9,538 bases of DNA from Palsa-883 sp035486355 (GCA_035486355.1 DATHNE010000175.1:1-9538); one strand, 5' to 3'; positions 1-7,247 are shown, counted from the first letter of the stretch. The notes: generated by a model not told the origin, from the letters alone. A program made the numbers and translations.

Positions 1-2
1 TG

Positions 3-1043
3 CCGGTTGAATCGCAGTCGGCCGCGCGCGGCAAGATCGCCGCGCCACCGCCGCCGCACCGCGTGACGCAAGTCGCTGATACGCAGGCCGTGGAATTCGA
101 GCTGTTGAAGCCCGGCACGGATCGTGGGCCATCGGGCACGGTTCCCATCCTGCGCAAGAATCTCGCCGCATTGCACGATGTGCGCAGCCTCGCCGAACAT
201 CTCGCCAAGCCGGGTGCTGCGCGGCTCAATCCGCACCGTCCTGGACCCGCCGATCCCAATCCCTTCGGCTTCTTTCACGCGCAAAGCGAGCAGACGGTCA
301 ATTGCCTCGGATGCGAAACATGGCTGAACGTCTGGCAACCTTACGTCGAAACGTCGAACGATCACTCCATCATGCAGCTCGGCCTGCAGAACTACGATCG
401 TCCCCAGCGACAGTCGCTGGAAGCCGGCTGGAGCTGTGATCACAGCCTGAATGGCGACTGGTCGCCGCATCTCTTCACCTATTACACCACCAACGGCTAC
501 ACCAAGGACGGCGACAACATCGGCGGCTACAACAATGACGTCGATGGCTGGGTGCAGGTCAGCGGCAACATCTATCCTGGCATCGGCCTGTCGCCGGCCA
601 GCAGCTTCGGTGGCGCGCAATATGGCCTCGCCATCGGCTACGCGGTGGTCAACAACAACTGGTGGTTCTGGGTGCAGACCACTGCCAGCGGGCTGGGCGA
701 ATGGATCGGCTACTATCCATCCTGGCTGTTCTTCGGCGCCCCGGGCGAAAGTCTGTTTTCGACGTTGGGCGCCAATGCCGAATGGGTATCGTTCTGGGGT
801 GAGGTCTACTCAAGCCTGAGCAACCCCAATAACACCACCACCCAGATGGGCAGTGGGCAGAAGGCCGAAGCCGGTTGGACCAAGGCCTGCTTCCAGAAAA
901 ACCTTGGAATCCTGTTGCGGCCCGATGCTGATCTGATCAATCAGTCGGGTTCGCCAGCCGCCGAGGCCCCGAAGAAGTTCGACATCAAGCCGTTCATGAA
1001 CTCCGGCGGAAGTTGGGCCAGCTACTTCTACGCAGGGGGCTGA
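3..1043 (+). CDS. Neprosin-family glutamic endopeptidase (5' end probably outside the window)
   Basis: Recognised as a neprosin-domain (formerly DUF239, PF03080) peptidase, a family best known from pitcher-plant digestive fluid, active at acid pH and cleaving after proline. Numbering from the GTG at 63: a GTVPILR segment at 25-31 recalls the region before the catalytic domain in relatives; the peptidase domain runs about 100-285, with LEAGW (Glu120), LFTYYTTNGY (137-146), ISPASSFGG-like GLSPASSFGG (175-184), WWFW (200-203), WGEV (Glu247) and TQMGSG (260-265). Glu120 and Glu247 match the two catalytic glutamates of plant neprosin, so activity is plausible. Cysteines occur at 81, 84, 125 and 276. 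The frame is open from base 3 with no stop, GTG 63 lacks a Shine-Dalgarno sequence, and no signal peptide is visible, so the true start and export signal probably lie upstream. Secretion and acid activity are inferred from the family. Confidence 0.8.
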   Translation, partial: PVESQSAARGKIAAPPPPHRVTQVADTQAVEFELLKPGTDRGPSGTVPILRKNLAALHDVRSLAEHLAKPGAARLNPHRPGPADPNPFGFFHAQSEQTVNCLGCETWLNVWQPYVETSNDHSIMQLGLQNYDRPQRQSLEAGWSCDHSLNGDWSPHLFTYYTTNGYTKDGDNIGGYNNDVDGWVQVSGNIYPGIGLSPASSFGGAQYGLAIGYAVVNNNWWFWVQTTASGLGEWIGYYPSWLFFGAPGESLFSTLGANAEWVSFWGEVYSSLSNPNNTTTQMGSGQKAEAGWTKACFQKNLGILLRPDADLINQSGSPAAEAPKKFDIKPFMNSGGSWASYFYAGG

Positions 1044-1079
1044 CCGGATCTGGCGCTGGCCGGATCGGCGGCCGGTACA

Positions 1080-1116
1080 ACGCTGACGGGGTGATAGCGG
1101 GTCACCCCGTCAGCGT
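1080..1116. terminator. Perfect 15-bp hairpin between convergent genes, probable bidirectional terminator
   Basis: ACGCTGACGGGGTGA at 1080-1094 is followed after a 7-base loop by its exact reverse complement at 1102-1116. It lies 37 bases after the neprosin stop and 9 bases after the M24 hydrolase stop on the other strand. There is no T-run on either side, so it is not a textbook intrinsic terminator, but position and stem stability favour ending or 3'-end protection of both transcripts. Confidence 0.6.
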
Positions 1117-1125
1117 CGGTCTGCC

Positions 1126-2283
1126 TCAATCGAGCACCATGAGGTCCAGCGGATAGGTCGACAGCAGTTCCGCGCCATGTTCCGTTACTAATACATTGTC
1201 GATGATCCGCACGCCCAGGCGTTCTTCGGCAATGAACACCGGCGGTTCCACCGACACCACCATGCCCGCGCGCAGGATGTCGGTGCTGCCGCCAAACATG
1301 TTCAGCGGCTCGCCCCAGGACGGCGGCACGCCGGGACCGACACCGTAGCCGGTGGTGTGCACCCGATGGCGATCCATGCCCGCCTGCGCGATCACACCCC
1401 TCGCTGCCTCGTGCGGCACGATTGCCGGCACACCATCACGCATCTCGGCGCGACAGGCTTCGAACGCTTCGCGCACAACGTCGTACAGTTCGCGCACGCG
1501 CGGGGAGGGGGCTCCAAGATTGAACTGCCGACCGATGGTTTTAGTGTAGCGCTTGAAGGCGGCGCCGAATTCGACATTGCCAGGGTCACCACGCGCCAGC
1601 CGACGCAATGTCGGCGCGCCGTGCGCGAAGCCGCAGCGCGGACCAGTGACAAGATTTATCGCACTGGCCGGCAGCGAGCTGCCATTCGCCAGCAGCGTCT
1701 GATACACTGCGGCGGCGATTTCCAGCTCGCTGCGCCCCTCTGCCACTGCGTCGATGCAGGCGGCCATTGCCAGATCGGCAATGCGTGCCGACTCGCGAAT
1801 CAACGCGATTTCGCGTGGCGATTTCACCGCGCGCAGTGCGTGTACCAGATTGACCGGCTCAGCCACCAGCGCCGCGCCGAGCAAGTCCCTCAGCCGTACA
1901 TACTGATGCGGATGCAGGTAATAGGGCGGCGTCTCCAAGCCAACACGCGCGCCGCGCAATCCAAGCTGATCTGCCAATCCCACGAAGGCCTGGATGGGAT
2001 CCTCCGGCTCGCCGCCGCCCCAGCCCACCACTTCGTCGGCCAGGGTGTCCTCGATAAACTCGCAGCGCTCCGACAGACGCGTGAACATCACCAACGGGCC
2101 GCGCCGCGCCGACACCGCCAGGCACTGGAACGTCTGATAGCTCTTCGCCTCGGTCCCGATCAACCAGTGCAGCGACATCGGATGCATCACCAACAGCCAG
2201 TCGAATCCGGCCGCCCCGATCGCGGCCCGCGTGCGTGCGATGCGGTCGGCAAACTCTTCCGCCGGAAAATCGTGCTTCGACAT
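1126..2283 (-). CDS. M24-family (creatinase/aminopeptidase P fold) hydrolase lacking most metal ligands
   Basis: 385 residues with the two-domain layout of creatinase, ectoine hydrolase and prolidase: an N-terminal creatinase-like domain at about 10-150 and a pita-bread catalytic domain at about 155-380. Metal-dependent members use Asp, Asp, His, Glu, Glu; the corresponding places here read Glu238 (VEFG for VDFG), Thr249 (TKTIGR for SDITR), Tyr313 (GYGVG for GHGIG), Glu346 (SVEPP, kept) and Ile361 (RIIDN for RIED). His221 in FAHGAP is kept and aligns with catalytic His232 of creatinase, which is itself metal-free. It therefore probably hydrolyses a small amide, guanidino or ring compound and is unlikely to be a metallopeptidase; the substrate is unknown. 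The ATG overlaps the stop of the upstream monooxygenase gene by one base (TGATG), so translation is probably coupled. No signal peptide; cytoplasmic. Database names such as Xaa-Pro aminopeptidase would be misleading. Confidence 0.85.
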   Translation of the reverse strand: MSKHDFPAEEFADRIARTRAAIGAAGFDWLLVMHPMSLHWLIGTEAKSYQTFQCLAVSARRGPLVMFTRLSERCEFIEDTLADEVVGWGGGEPEDPIQAFVGLADQLGLRGARVGLETPPYYLHPHQYVRLRDLLGAALVAEPVNLVHALRAVKSPREIALIRESARIADLAMAACIDAVAEGRSELEIAAAVYQTLLANGSSLPASAINLVTGPRCGFAHGAPTLRRLARGDPGNVEFGAAFKRYTKTIGRQFNLGAPSPRVRELYDVVREAFEACRAEMRDGVPAIVPHEAARGVIAQAGMDRHRVHTTGYGVGPGVPPSWGEPLNMFGGSTDILRAGMVVSVEPPVFIAEERLGVRIIDNVLVTEHGAELLSTYPLDLMVLD

Positions 2284-3344
2284 CAGCCGGCGAAGCGGGG
2301 GATCACCTTCTCCCCGATGAGTTCGATCGCGCGCAGCACCTGATCATGCGTGGTGCGGCCGATCTGCAGCATGAATATCATCTGATCCAGCCCCGTCTCG
2401 GCCCAGCGCTCCACCTGCCGGCAGACGCTATCGGCATTGCCGCCGATCGCCATGCCGCTTTCGATCATATCGTCATCGGTATAGCTCGCCATGCGCGACT
2501 TGATCGCCGCCACGCCTTCCGACGACCCGAAGCGGACCTTATTCAGCTCCGCATCGTTGTCGCCATAATAGAACCGTGCCGCCGCGCAACCGAGCTGCTT
2601 GCCGGTTCGATCGTCATCATGCACCAGCCCGACGGCGAAGGCGCCGACCTGGTTATTGACAAAACGACCCACTGGCTTGGCATTGCGGATGGCCGCGCGA
2701 TAGGCGTCGACATGTGGCTTCACTTGTTCCGGCGTGTAGCGTGTCACGCTCAGCACGCCCACGCCATCGGCGCCGGCGCGCTCGAAGGTTTCCAGATTGG
2801 ACGCGGCGTACCAGATCGGCGGATGGGGGCGTTGGATCGCCTGCGGCACGACCTGGCGCGGCGGCAGATTGAAGTGCTCGCCCTTGAAACCGGGGAAATG
2901 CTCCTGCTCAAGCATGCTCACCACGGCCTGCAGCGCCTCGCGCCCGACCGCGCGCGCCGTGGTCGGCTCGGCGTTGAACCCCAGGCCTTCCACCACGTAT
3001 GCCGCGGTGCCGCGCCCGGCGCCGAATTCGCAGCGGCCATTGCTCAGCACGTCCAGCGTCGCGACCCGTTCCGCGACATTGAACGGGTTGTGACAGGGCA
3101 TCAGGATCACCGCGAAGCCCAGCCGGATCGTGCTGGTGCGCTGGCTCAGTGCCGCCAGAAACATTTCTGGACAGGAACAATGCCCGATCTCGGCGAAGAA
3201 GTGCTGCTCGGTCAGCCAGAAATGACTGAACCCAGCGGCCTCGGCGGCCACGACGTGATCGAGATTGTCCCAATAGGTCTGCCGTTCCGTGGTCTCGATC
3301 CACGGCTTCGGTACCTGGATCTGACTGAGCAGTCCGAATTTCAT
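2283..3344 (-). CDS. LLM-class (bacterial luciferase-like) flavin-dependent monooxygenase
   Basis: 353 residues, the usual length for a luciferase-like TIM-barrel oxidoreductase that uses reduced FMN and oxygen supplied by a separate reductase. Visible family features are the start MKFGLL, AAGFSHFWLTEQHF (36-49), the central HNPFNVAERVATLDVLSNGR stretch (85-104), GAGRG (108-112) and RPHPPIW (172-178). No flavin reductase gene is seen in the window, so the partner is probably encoded elsewhere. Family members oxidise aldehydes, sulfonates, aminopolycarboxylates, pyrimidines or F420 substrates; which applies here cannot be told. The ATG is preceded by GGGGA five bases upstream, a good ribosome binding site. 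It is first gene of an operon with the M24 hydrolase and divergent from the LysR gene, whose product probably activates it through the conserved box at 3408-3441. Confidence 0.9.
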   Translation of the reverse strand: MKFGLLSQIQVPKPWIETTERQTYWDNLDHVVAAEAAGFSHFWLTEQHFFAEIGHCSCPEMFLAALSQRTSTIRLGFAVILMPCHNPFNVAERVATLDVLSNGRCEFGAGRGTAAYVVEGLGFNAEPTTARAVGREALQAVVSMLEQEHFPGFKGEHFNLPPRQVVPQAIQRPHPPIWYAASNLETFERAGADGVGVLSVTRYTPEQVKPHVDAYRAAIRNAKPVGRFVNNQVGAFAVGLVHDDDRTGKQLGCAAARFYYGDNDAELNKVRFGSSEGVAAIKSRMASYTDDDMIESGMAIGGNADSVCRQVERWAETGLDQMIFMLQIGRTTHDQVLRAIELIGEKVIPRFAG

Positions 3345-3384
3345 CGCGTCCCCATCACGCCCGTCGCGGGCCCTTCGTGGTGCC

Positions 3385-3450
3385 TGACGCTATCGGGTTC
3401 GCGATCTTGCGTCCAAGGCATAAGGTGCATAGGCTTTATAAGCTGAACGT
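3385..3450. promoter_or_regulatory. Conserved LysR-type operator/promoter, copy A (LLM-LysR intergenic)
   Basis: The 34 bases 3408-3441 recur at 7205-7238 with one mismatch (G3425 versus T7222), and the flanks TGACGCTA (3385-3392) and AACGT (3446-3450) also recur at nearly the same distances. Inside is an ATAA-N12-TTAT type dyad (3420-3439), with T-N11-A spacing at 3426-3438 as in LysR-type sites. Toward the monooxygenase operon (minus strand) it offers TTGGAC (3416-3411), a 16-base spacer and GATAGC (3394-3389), a weak -10 suiting an activated promoter. Toward lysR it offers TATAAG (3437-3442) as -10. Recurrence is seen; binding by the adjacent LysR protein and the promoter assignments are inferred. 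Confidence 0.7.
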
Positions 3451-3474
3451 TTCATCTCTCCGGAGCCACGCGGC

Positions 3475-4401
3475 GTGGAAACGCGCGCCCTTCGCTACTT
3501 CCAGACCGTCGCGGAGTGCGGCAGCTACAGCCGTGGGGCGGAGCTGCTGCGCATCTCTCAGCCCGCGGTCAGCCGCCAGATCGGCAAGCTAGAAGACGAG
3601 GTCGGCGCAAAACTGTTCAAGCGGCACGGCCATGGTGTCAGCCTGACCAGTGCCGGGCAGGTGCTGCTGGAACGCTGCCAGGCCGTGTTGCGTGACCTGG
3701 AGCAGACCAAGCAGGAGATCCGCAGTGGGGCGCAGGGACCTTCCGGCACCATCGCCTTCGCGGTACCGCCAGCCGCGGCGCATTTCCTGGTGCCGGCGCT
3801 GGTGGAACGATTCACCGCCCGCTATCCCGCCATCTTCCTGAAGCTGGTCGGTGGCTTCAGCTCGCATATCCATGAATGGCTGGTGCGGGGCCAGGTGGAC
3901 ATCTCCTGCCTGCACGACCCGCTACCGCAGAAAGGCTTCGAGATCACCCCGCTGTTGCAGGAGGAAGTGTTCCTTGTCGGCCGGCCCGGCGATCGGCTGC
4001 TGGACCGCGCGCAGATCCGCATTGCCGATCTGAGCGAGGTGCCGCTGATCGTGCCCAGCCGGCCGAATGCCTCGCGCCGCCTGCTGGACAGTTGGGTGGC
4101 GCGCACCGGCGTGACGTTGAACATCCGCGCCGAGGCCGACGATCATTCCATCATCCGCGCGATGATCCGCGCCGGCATCGGCTACACGCTGCTGACCCAG
4201 GGTGCGTTTGAGCTGGACCGTCAGAATGGCACGGTGGCAGCGGTGCGCTTCCGTCCGCGCGCCTATTGGCCGCTGGCGATCGTGCGCGCGACCGGGATGG
4301 CGCATTCTGATATTCTGGATCGCTTCCACGACACGATCCGCGAGGCGACGCGCGAGCTGTCGCGGGCGGGCACCTGGCCCGGTGTACTGCTGGATCGCTG
4401 A
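3475..4401 (+). CDS. LysR-family transcriptional regulator
   Basis: 308 residues, standard LysR length. The N-terminal winged helix-turn-helix covers about 3-60 (LRYFQTVAECGSYSRGAELL, then ISQPAVSRQIGKLEDEVG and LFKRHGHGVSLTSAG), followed by a linker helix (about 61-88) and a type 2 periplasmic-binding-protein-like effector domain from about 90 to the end. The start is GTG at 3475 with GGAG nine bases upstream; the MET/VETRALRYF opening fits the family. The gene diverges from the monooxygenase operon, the classical arrangement for a LysR protein that controls its neighbour and itself. Because the same box recurs before the ABC transporter and the gamma-glutamyl hydrolase, I infer that it controls those genes too, probably in response to the imported compound or a breakdown product. 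The overall look is near the Nac/TsaR-like branch, but the inducer cannot be predicted. Confidence 0.93.
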   Translation: METRALRYFQTVAECGSYSRGAELLRISQPAVSRQIGKLEDEVGAKLFKRHGHGVSLTSAGQVLLERCQAVLRDLEQTKQEIRSGAQGPSGTIAFAVPPAAAHFLVPALVERFTARYPAIFLKLVGGFSSHIHEWLVRGQVDISCLHDPLPQKGFEITPLLQEEVFLVGRPGDRLLDRAQIRIADLSEVPLIVPSRPNASRRLLDSWVARTGVTLNIRAEADDHSIIRAMIRAGIGYTLLTQGAFELDRQNGTVAAVRFRPRAYWPLAIVRATGMAHSDILDRFHDTIREATRELSRAGTWPGVLLDR

Positions 4402-4427
4402 GGATGGGTGCGGCCCGCATTCCACTG

Positions 4428-4529
4428 CCATTGCGAGCGTAGCGACGACGCAATCTCGCTCCGGTGGCGCATGAACCGCAGTGCCGCGCTGGCGCGAGAT
4501 CGCTCCGTCGCGGTGCACCTCGCAAATGG
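4428..4529. repeat. Imperfect palindromic intergenic element
   Basis: CCATTGCGAG...CAATCTCGC (4428-4459) is mirrored, with a few mismatches and small indels, by GCGAGATCGCTCC...CGCAAATGG (4494-4529), with about 34 bases between the arms. It fills the gap between the convergent LysR and ATPase genes, and so could end both transcripts or stabilise their 3' ends. The CATTGCGAG...GCAATC core resembles the short palindromic repeats spread through many alphaproteobacterial intergenic regions; that resemblance is from memory and only one copy lies in the window. Confidence 0.55.
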
Positions 4530-4531
4530 GG

Positions 4532-5338
4532 CTAGCCGCCCGCTCTCGTAACCGTCGCCTCGATGTGCCCCTGCACCTCTTCCTCCACCAACCCCCACAC
4601 CTCCGCCTTCAACGCCGCGTACTCCGTCGACAACTGTACCGACACATGCCGTGGCCGCGGCAACGTATTCTTCAGCACCGTCTTCACCCGCCCCGGCCTT
4701 GCCGACATCACCGCGATCCGATCCGCCAGGATCAAGGCCTCATCAATGCTGTGCGTAATGAACACCACCGTCTTGCGGCTGGCCTCCTGGATGCGTAGTA
4801 GCTCCTCCTGCATCGCCTGCCGCGTCATCGCATCCAGCGCCGCGAACGGCTCATCCATCAGCAGCACCACCGGGTCCGCCGCCAGCACCCGAGCCAGGCT
4901 CACCCGCTGTTGCATGCCGCCCGACAGCTCCGCCGGATAGTGCCTCTCGAACCCCTGCAGATGCACCAGCTCGATAAACCACTTGGCGCGCCGCCGCCGC
5001 TCGGCGGCGCTCACGCCTTGCATCTTCAATCCGAATTCCACATTCCCCTGCACCGTCTTCCACGGGAACAGCGCATAGGACTGGAACACCATCCCACAGC
5101 GTGGCTCTATCCGCGTGATCGGCGAGCCCTGCAACAACACCCGACCCTTCGTCGGCTGAACGAAGCCGGCGAACATGTTCAGCATCGTCGTCTTGCCGCA
5201 ACCAGACGCGCCCAACAGGCAAACGAACTCGCCCTCGGCCACCTCCATCGACAAATCGCGCACTGCCGCCACGGGCGCGCGGCGCCCCACCGGATACAGC
5301 TTGGTCACATGCTCGGCCGCCAGGATCGGTGTGCTCAA
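4532..5338 (-). CDS. ABC transporter ATP-binding protein, nitrate/sulfonate/taurine type (TauB/SsuB-like)
   Basis: 268 residues when begun at the TTG complementary to 5336-5338. It has every ATPase motif: Walker A GASGCGKTT (43-51), Q-loop Q86, signature LSGGMQQR (138-145), Walker B VVLLMDEPF (157-165) and the switch His196 in FITHS. The spacing and the motif PWKTV after the Q-loop fit ATPases that pair with TauC/SsuC-like permeases. It powers import of the ligand captured by the binding protein encoded upstream. The reading frame stays open back to 5473, but that part lies out of frame within the permease gene, is Gly/Arg-rich and resembles no family; the TTG overlaps the permease TGA as TTGA, with GGGAG eleven bases before it, and gives a normal N-terminus (LSTPILAAEHVTKLY). 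Last gene of the operon. Substrate class inferred only from subfamily. Confidence 0.92.
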   Translation of the reverse strand: MSTPILAAEHVTKLYPVGRRAPVAAVRDLSMEVAEGEFVCLLGASGCGKTTMLNMFAGFVQPTKGRVLLQGSPITRIEPRCGMVFQSYALFPWKTVQGNVEFGLKMQGVSAAERRRRAKWFIELVHLQGFERHYPAELSGGMQQRVSLARVLAADPVVLLMDEPFAALDAMTRQAMQEELLRIQEASRKTVVFITHSIDEALILADRIAVMSARPGRVKTVLKNTLPRPRHVSVQLSTEYAALKAEVWGLVEEEVQGHIEATVTRAGG

Positions 5339-6090
5339 CGCCGATGCCGCTCCCACGGCAGCAGGATCCGCTCCAGTCGTGCCACGATCGCGTCGGTGAC
5401 CAGCACGGTGATCGAGATGCACACCATCCCCACCAGCACCAACGCCAGATTGCCCCAGTCCTTGCCCTGCCAAATCAACGCGCCTAGCCCGCTCTGCGCC
5501 GCCACTAGCTCCGCCGACAACACACAGGACCAGGAGATCGCCAACGTGATCTTCAACCCCGAAATGATCCCCGGCAGCGCCGCGGGTAGGATCACCTGCG
5601 TCATCACCGCCACATCGCCGGCCCCCAAGTTGCGCGCCGCACGCACCAGCACCGGATCAACCCGTGTCACTGCTGCCAACGTATAGACAAGGATGTAGAT
5701 CCACGACCCCAGAAACACGATCGCGACCTTCTGCTCCTCGCCGATGCCCAACCACAGGATGGTCAGCGGGATCCAGGTAATGGAGGGCAGGGGACGCAAC
5801 AGCGAAATGAACGGATCAACGATGGCCTTCGCCGGCCACCACACGGCCATCACAATGCCGAGCGGTACCGCAACCACACCGGCCAATGCGAAGCCGGCGA
5901 ACACCCGCCCCGATGACACCAGAATCGACGACCAAAGTTCCCCATCGCGGATCAGCGCGATCGCCTGCGCCACGACCTCCGCCGGGGAGGGGAGGAACAC
6001 CCCCGACACCCAACCCCAGGTCGTGGCCACATGCCACAGCAGCAGGAACGCGGCGACCGACCCGATCCGCAGACATACGCGCGCCAACAC
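5335..6090 (-). CDS. ABC transporter permease, nitrate/sulfonate/taurine type (TauC/SsuC-like)
   Basis: 251 residues, usual for this BPD-type inner-membrane permease. Hydrophobic segments are visible near 8-26, 60-84, 103-118, 122-142, 165-200 and 212-236. Family marks include FLPSPAEVV (32-40) after the first membrane helix, LRPLPSITWIPL (98-109) and the ATPase-contacting EAA-like loop RAARNLGAGDV...ILPAALPGI (about 150-175). It forms the channel through which the periplasmic ligand is passed. The start is GTG at 6090, fifteen bases after the stop of the binding-protein gene; the nearest purine-rich stretch (TAAGG) is rather distant, so translation may depend on the upstream gene. Its stop overlaps the TTG start of the ATPase gene. 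Confidence 0.92.
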   Translation of the reverse strand: MLARVCLRIGSVAAFLLLWHVATTWGWVSGVFLPSPAEVVAQAIALIRDGELWSSILVSSGRVFAGFALAGVVAVPLGIVMAVWWPAKAIVDPFISLLRPLPSITWIPLTILWLGIGEEQKVAIVFLGSWIYILVYTLAAVTRVDPVLVRAARNLGAGDVAVMTQVILPAALPGIISGLKITLAISWSCVLSAELVAAQSGLGALIWQGKDWGNLALVLVGMVCISITVLVTDAIVARLERILLPWERHRR

Positions 6091-6105
6091 GACCGGCAGG
6101 CGACC

Positions 6106-7119
6106 TTAGTGCGTCGGCACGAAGCTCGTGTTCTCCCACTTGGTCACGTCAGGCAGGCTGGGGATCTTGTGGGCGTCGTAAAGCCACTGCGTCAGCGACT
6201 GCATCTGCGCGGTGTGCAGCGTCATATGCGCCGCGAAGTCAGCCGAGCCGTAGTAGCGAAACGCCTTGATGCCGGCGAGTACCTGCTCCGGCGCCTGGTG
6301 GAAATAATGCGCGACCGTATCGGCCGCCTGGTCGGGATGCTGCAAGGTGAAGTCCACGCCCTCCAGGATCGCCGTCGCCAGTTTGCGGGCCTGGTCCGGA
6401 TGCTCGTCGACCAGCTTGCGCGAGATGATCATGATGTCGGGTGACGCCATCGACTTGAACTTCTGGTAGTTCGGCGTGTCCATGTCAGTGCCCAGCAGCT
6501 TGCCGTCCGGCGCCGCCTTCTTCAGACCGTCCAGCAGCGGCTGCCACACGCAGGCTGCGTCGACATTCGCGTTGGCCAGCGCCGGCGCCATTTCGTTCGG
6601 CGGCAGGTTGGCGAACTGGACGTCCTTTTCAGTCATGCCCTGGGCTTCCAGCAGACCGTTCATGGTGATCTCGGCCGAAGTGTTGGCTGCAACCTTATGC
6701 CCCTTCAGCGCCTTGAAGTCGGCAAAGCCCGGCCGCGCCCAGCAGCCCTCGTTGCCTGGCGAGTCATCGATATTGGCGAAGTAGTAGAAACTGGTGTCGC
6801 CCCTTGCCATCGCCGGGATGATCGCCGTGCGGCCGAGGTTGGAGAACGCGGTGGATCCTGCGGTGACCGACGCCAGGCGGTCGCCGGAGGCCAGGATCAC
6901 CTGATATCCCACGTCCAGCCCCTGGGCGTTGAAGTAGCCCTTGTCGACCGCGATCATGATCGGTACCTGGCCGTACCAGGTCACTGACCCGGCGAAATCC
7001 AATTTCGGCATCGACTGCGCCCGAGCCGCGCGCGGCGTAACCGCCATCCCAGACGCGACCAGCACTGCGGCACACCCGAGCAGCGCGTGGGTCCAGCGAT
7101 GTTTGGTGTCCTGCTTCAT
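6106..7119 (-). CDS. ABC transporter substrate-binding protein (NMT1/THI5-like, SsuA/TauA family)
   Basis: 337 residues. A Sec signal peptide is evident: basic MKQDTKHR, a hydrophobic core (about 12-27) and a cleavage site after ARA at 32-34. The mature protein begins near QSMPKLDFAGSVTWYGQVPIMIAVDKGYFNAQGLDV, the typical opening of NMT1/THI5-like periplasmic receptors, followed by GSTAFSNLGRTAIIPAMARGD-type ligand-cleft segments and a KLVDEHPDQARKLATAILEG helix near the C-terminus. It captures the ligand in the periplasm for the permease and ATPase encoded just downstream. Relatives bind taurine, alkanesulfonates, nitrate, thiamin precursors or aromatic acids; sequence alone does not choose. 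The ATG has a strong AGGGGG ribosome binding site. First gene of its operon; the conserved regulatory box lies 86 bases upstream. Confidence 0.92.
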   Translation of the reverse strand: MKQDTKHRWTHALLGCAAVLVASGMAVTPRAARAQSMPKLDFAGSVTWYGQVPIMIAVDKGYFNAQGLDVGYQVILASGDRLASVTAGSTAFSNLGRTAIIPAMARGDTSFYYFANIDDSPGNEGCWARPGFADFKALKGHKVAANTSAEITMNGLLEAQGMTEKDVQFANLPPNEMAPALANANVDAACVWQPLLDGLKKAAPDGKLLGTDMDTPNYQKFKSMASPDIMIISRKLVDEHPDQARKLATAILEGVDFTLQHPDQAADTVAHYFHQAPEQVLAGIKAFRYYGSADFAAHMTLHTAQMQSLTQWLYDAHKIPSLPDVTKWENTSFVPTH

Positions 7120-7180
7120 TGTGCCCCCTGCCGCGCCCTTGTGGTCGGACGCATTCTGCCCAGCCGCACCTGCGGCGCGT

Positions 7181-7247
7181 TGACGCTAGGGCCAAAGACG
7201 AACCTGCGTCCAAGGCATAAGTTGCATAGGCTTTATAAACGAAACGT
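7181..7247. promoter_or_regulatory. Conserved LysR-type operator/promoter, copy B (upstream of ABC operon and C26 hydrolase)
   Basis: The 34 bases 7205-7238 match 3408-3441 except for one base, with TGACGCTA at 7181-7188 and AACGT at 7243-7247 conserved outside the core. Toward the transporter operon (minus strand) there is TTGGAC (7213-7208), a 17-base spacer and CCTAGC (7190-7185) as a weak -10. Toward the hydrolase (plus strand) TATAAA (7234-7239) could act as -10, leaving a leader of roughly 130 bases. Surrounding bases have diverged, so conservation of this block points to function; the bound protein is inferred to be the LysR product encoded at 3475-4401. Confidence 0.7.

Noticed and set aside
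1357..2343. 328-codon plus-strand frame
   Set aside because: Antisense shadow of the M24 hydrolase gene; composition typical of GC-rich opposite-strand frames.
2235..3446. 403-codon plus-strand frame
   Set aside because: It runs antisense over the monooxygenase gene, is rich in Arg/His/Ala and has no family resemblance, whereas the opposite strand encodes a clear LLM enzyme.
3922..4518. 198-codon minus-strand frame
   Set aside because: Opposite-strand shadow of the LysR effector domain and the palindromic element; no recognisable motif.
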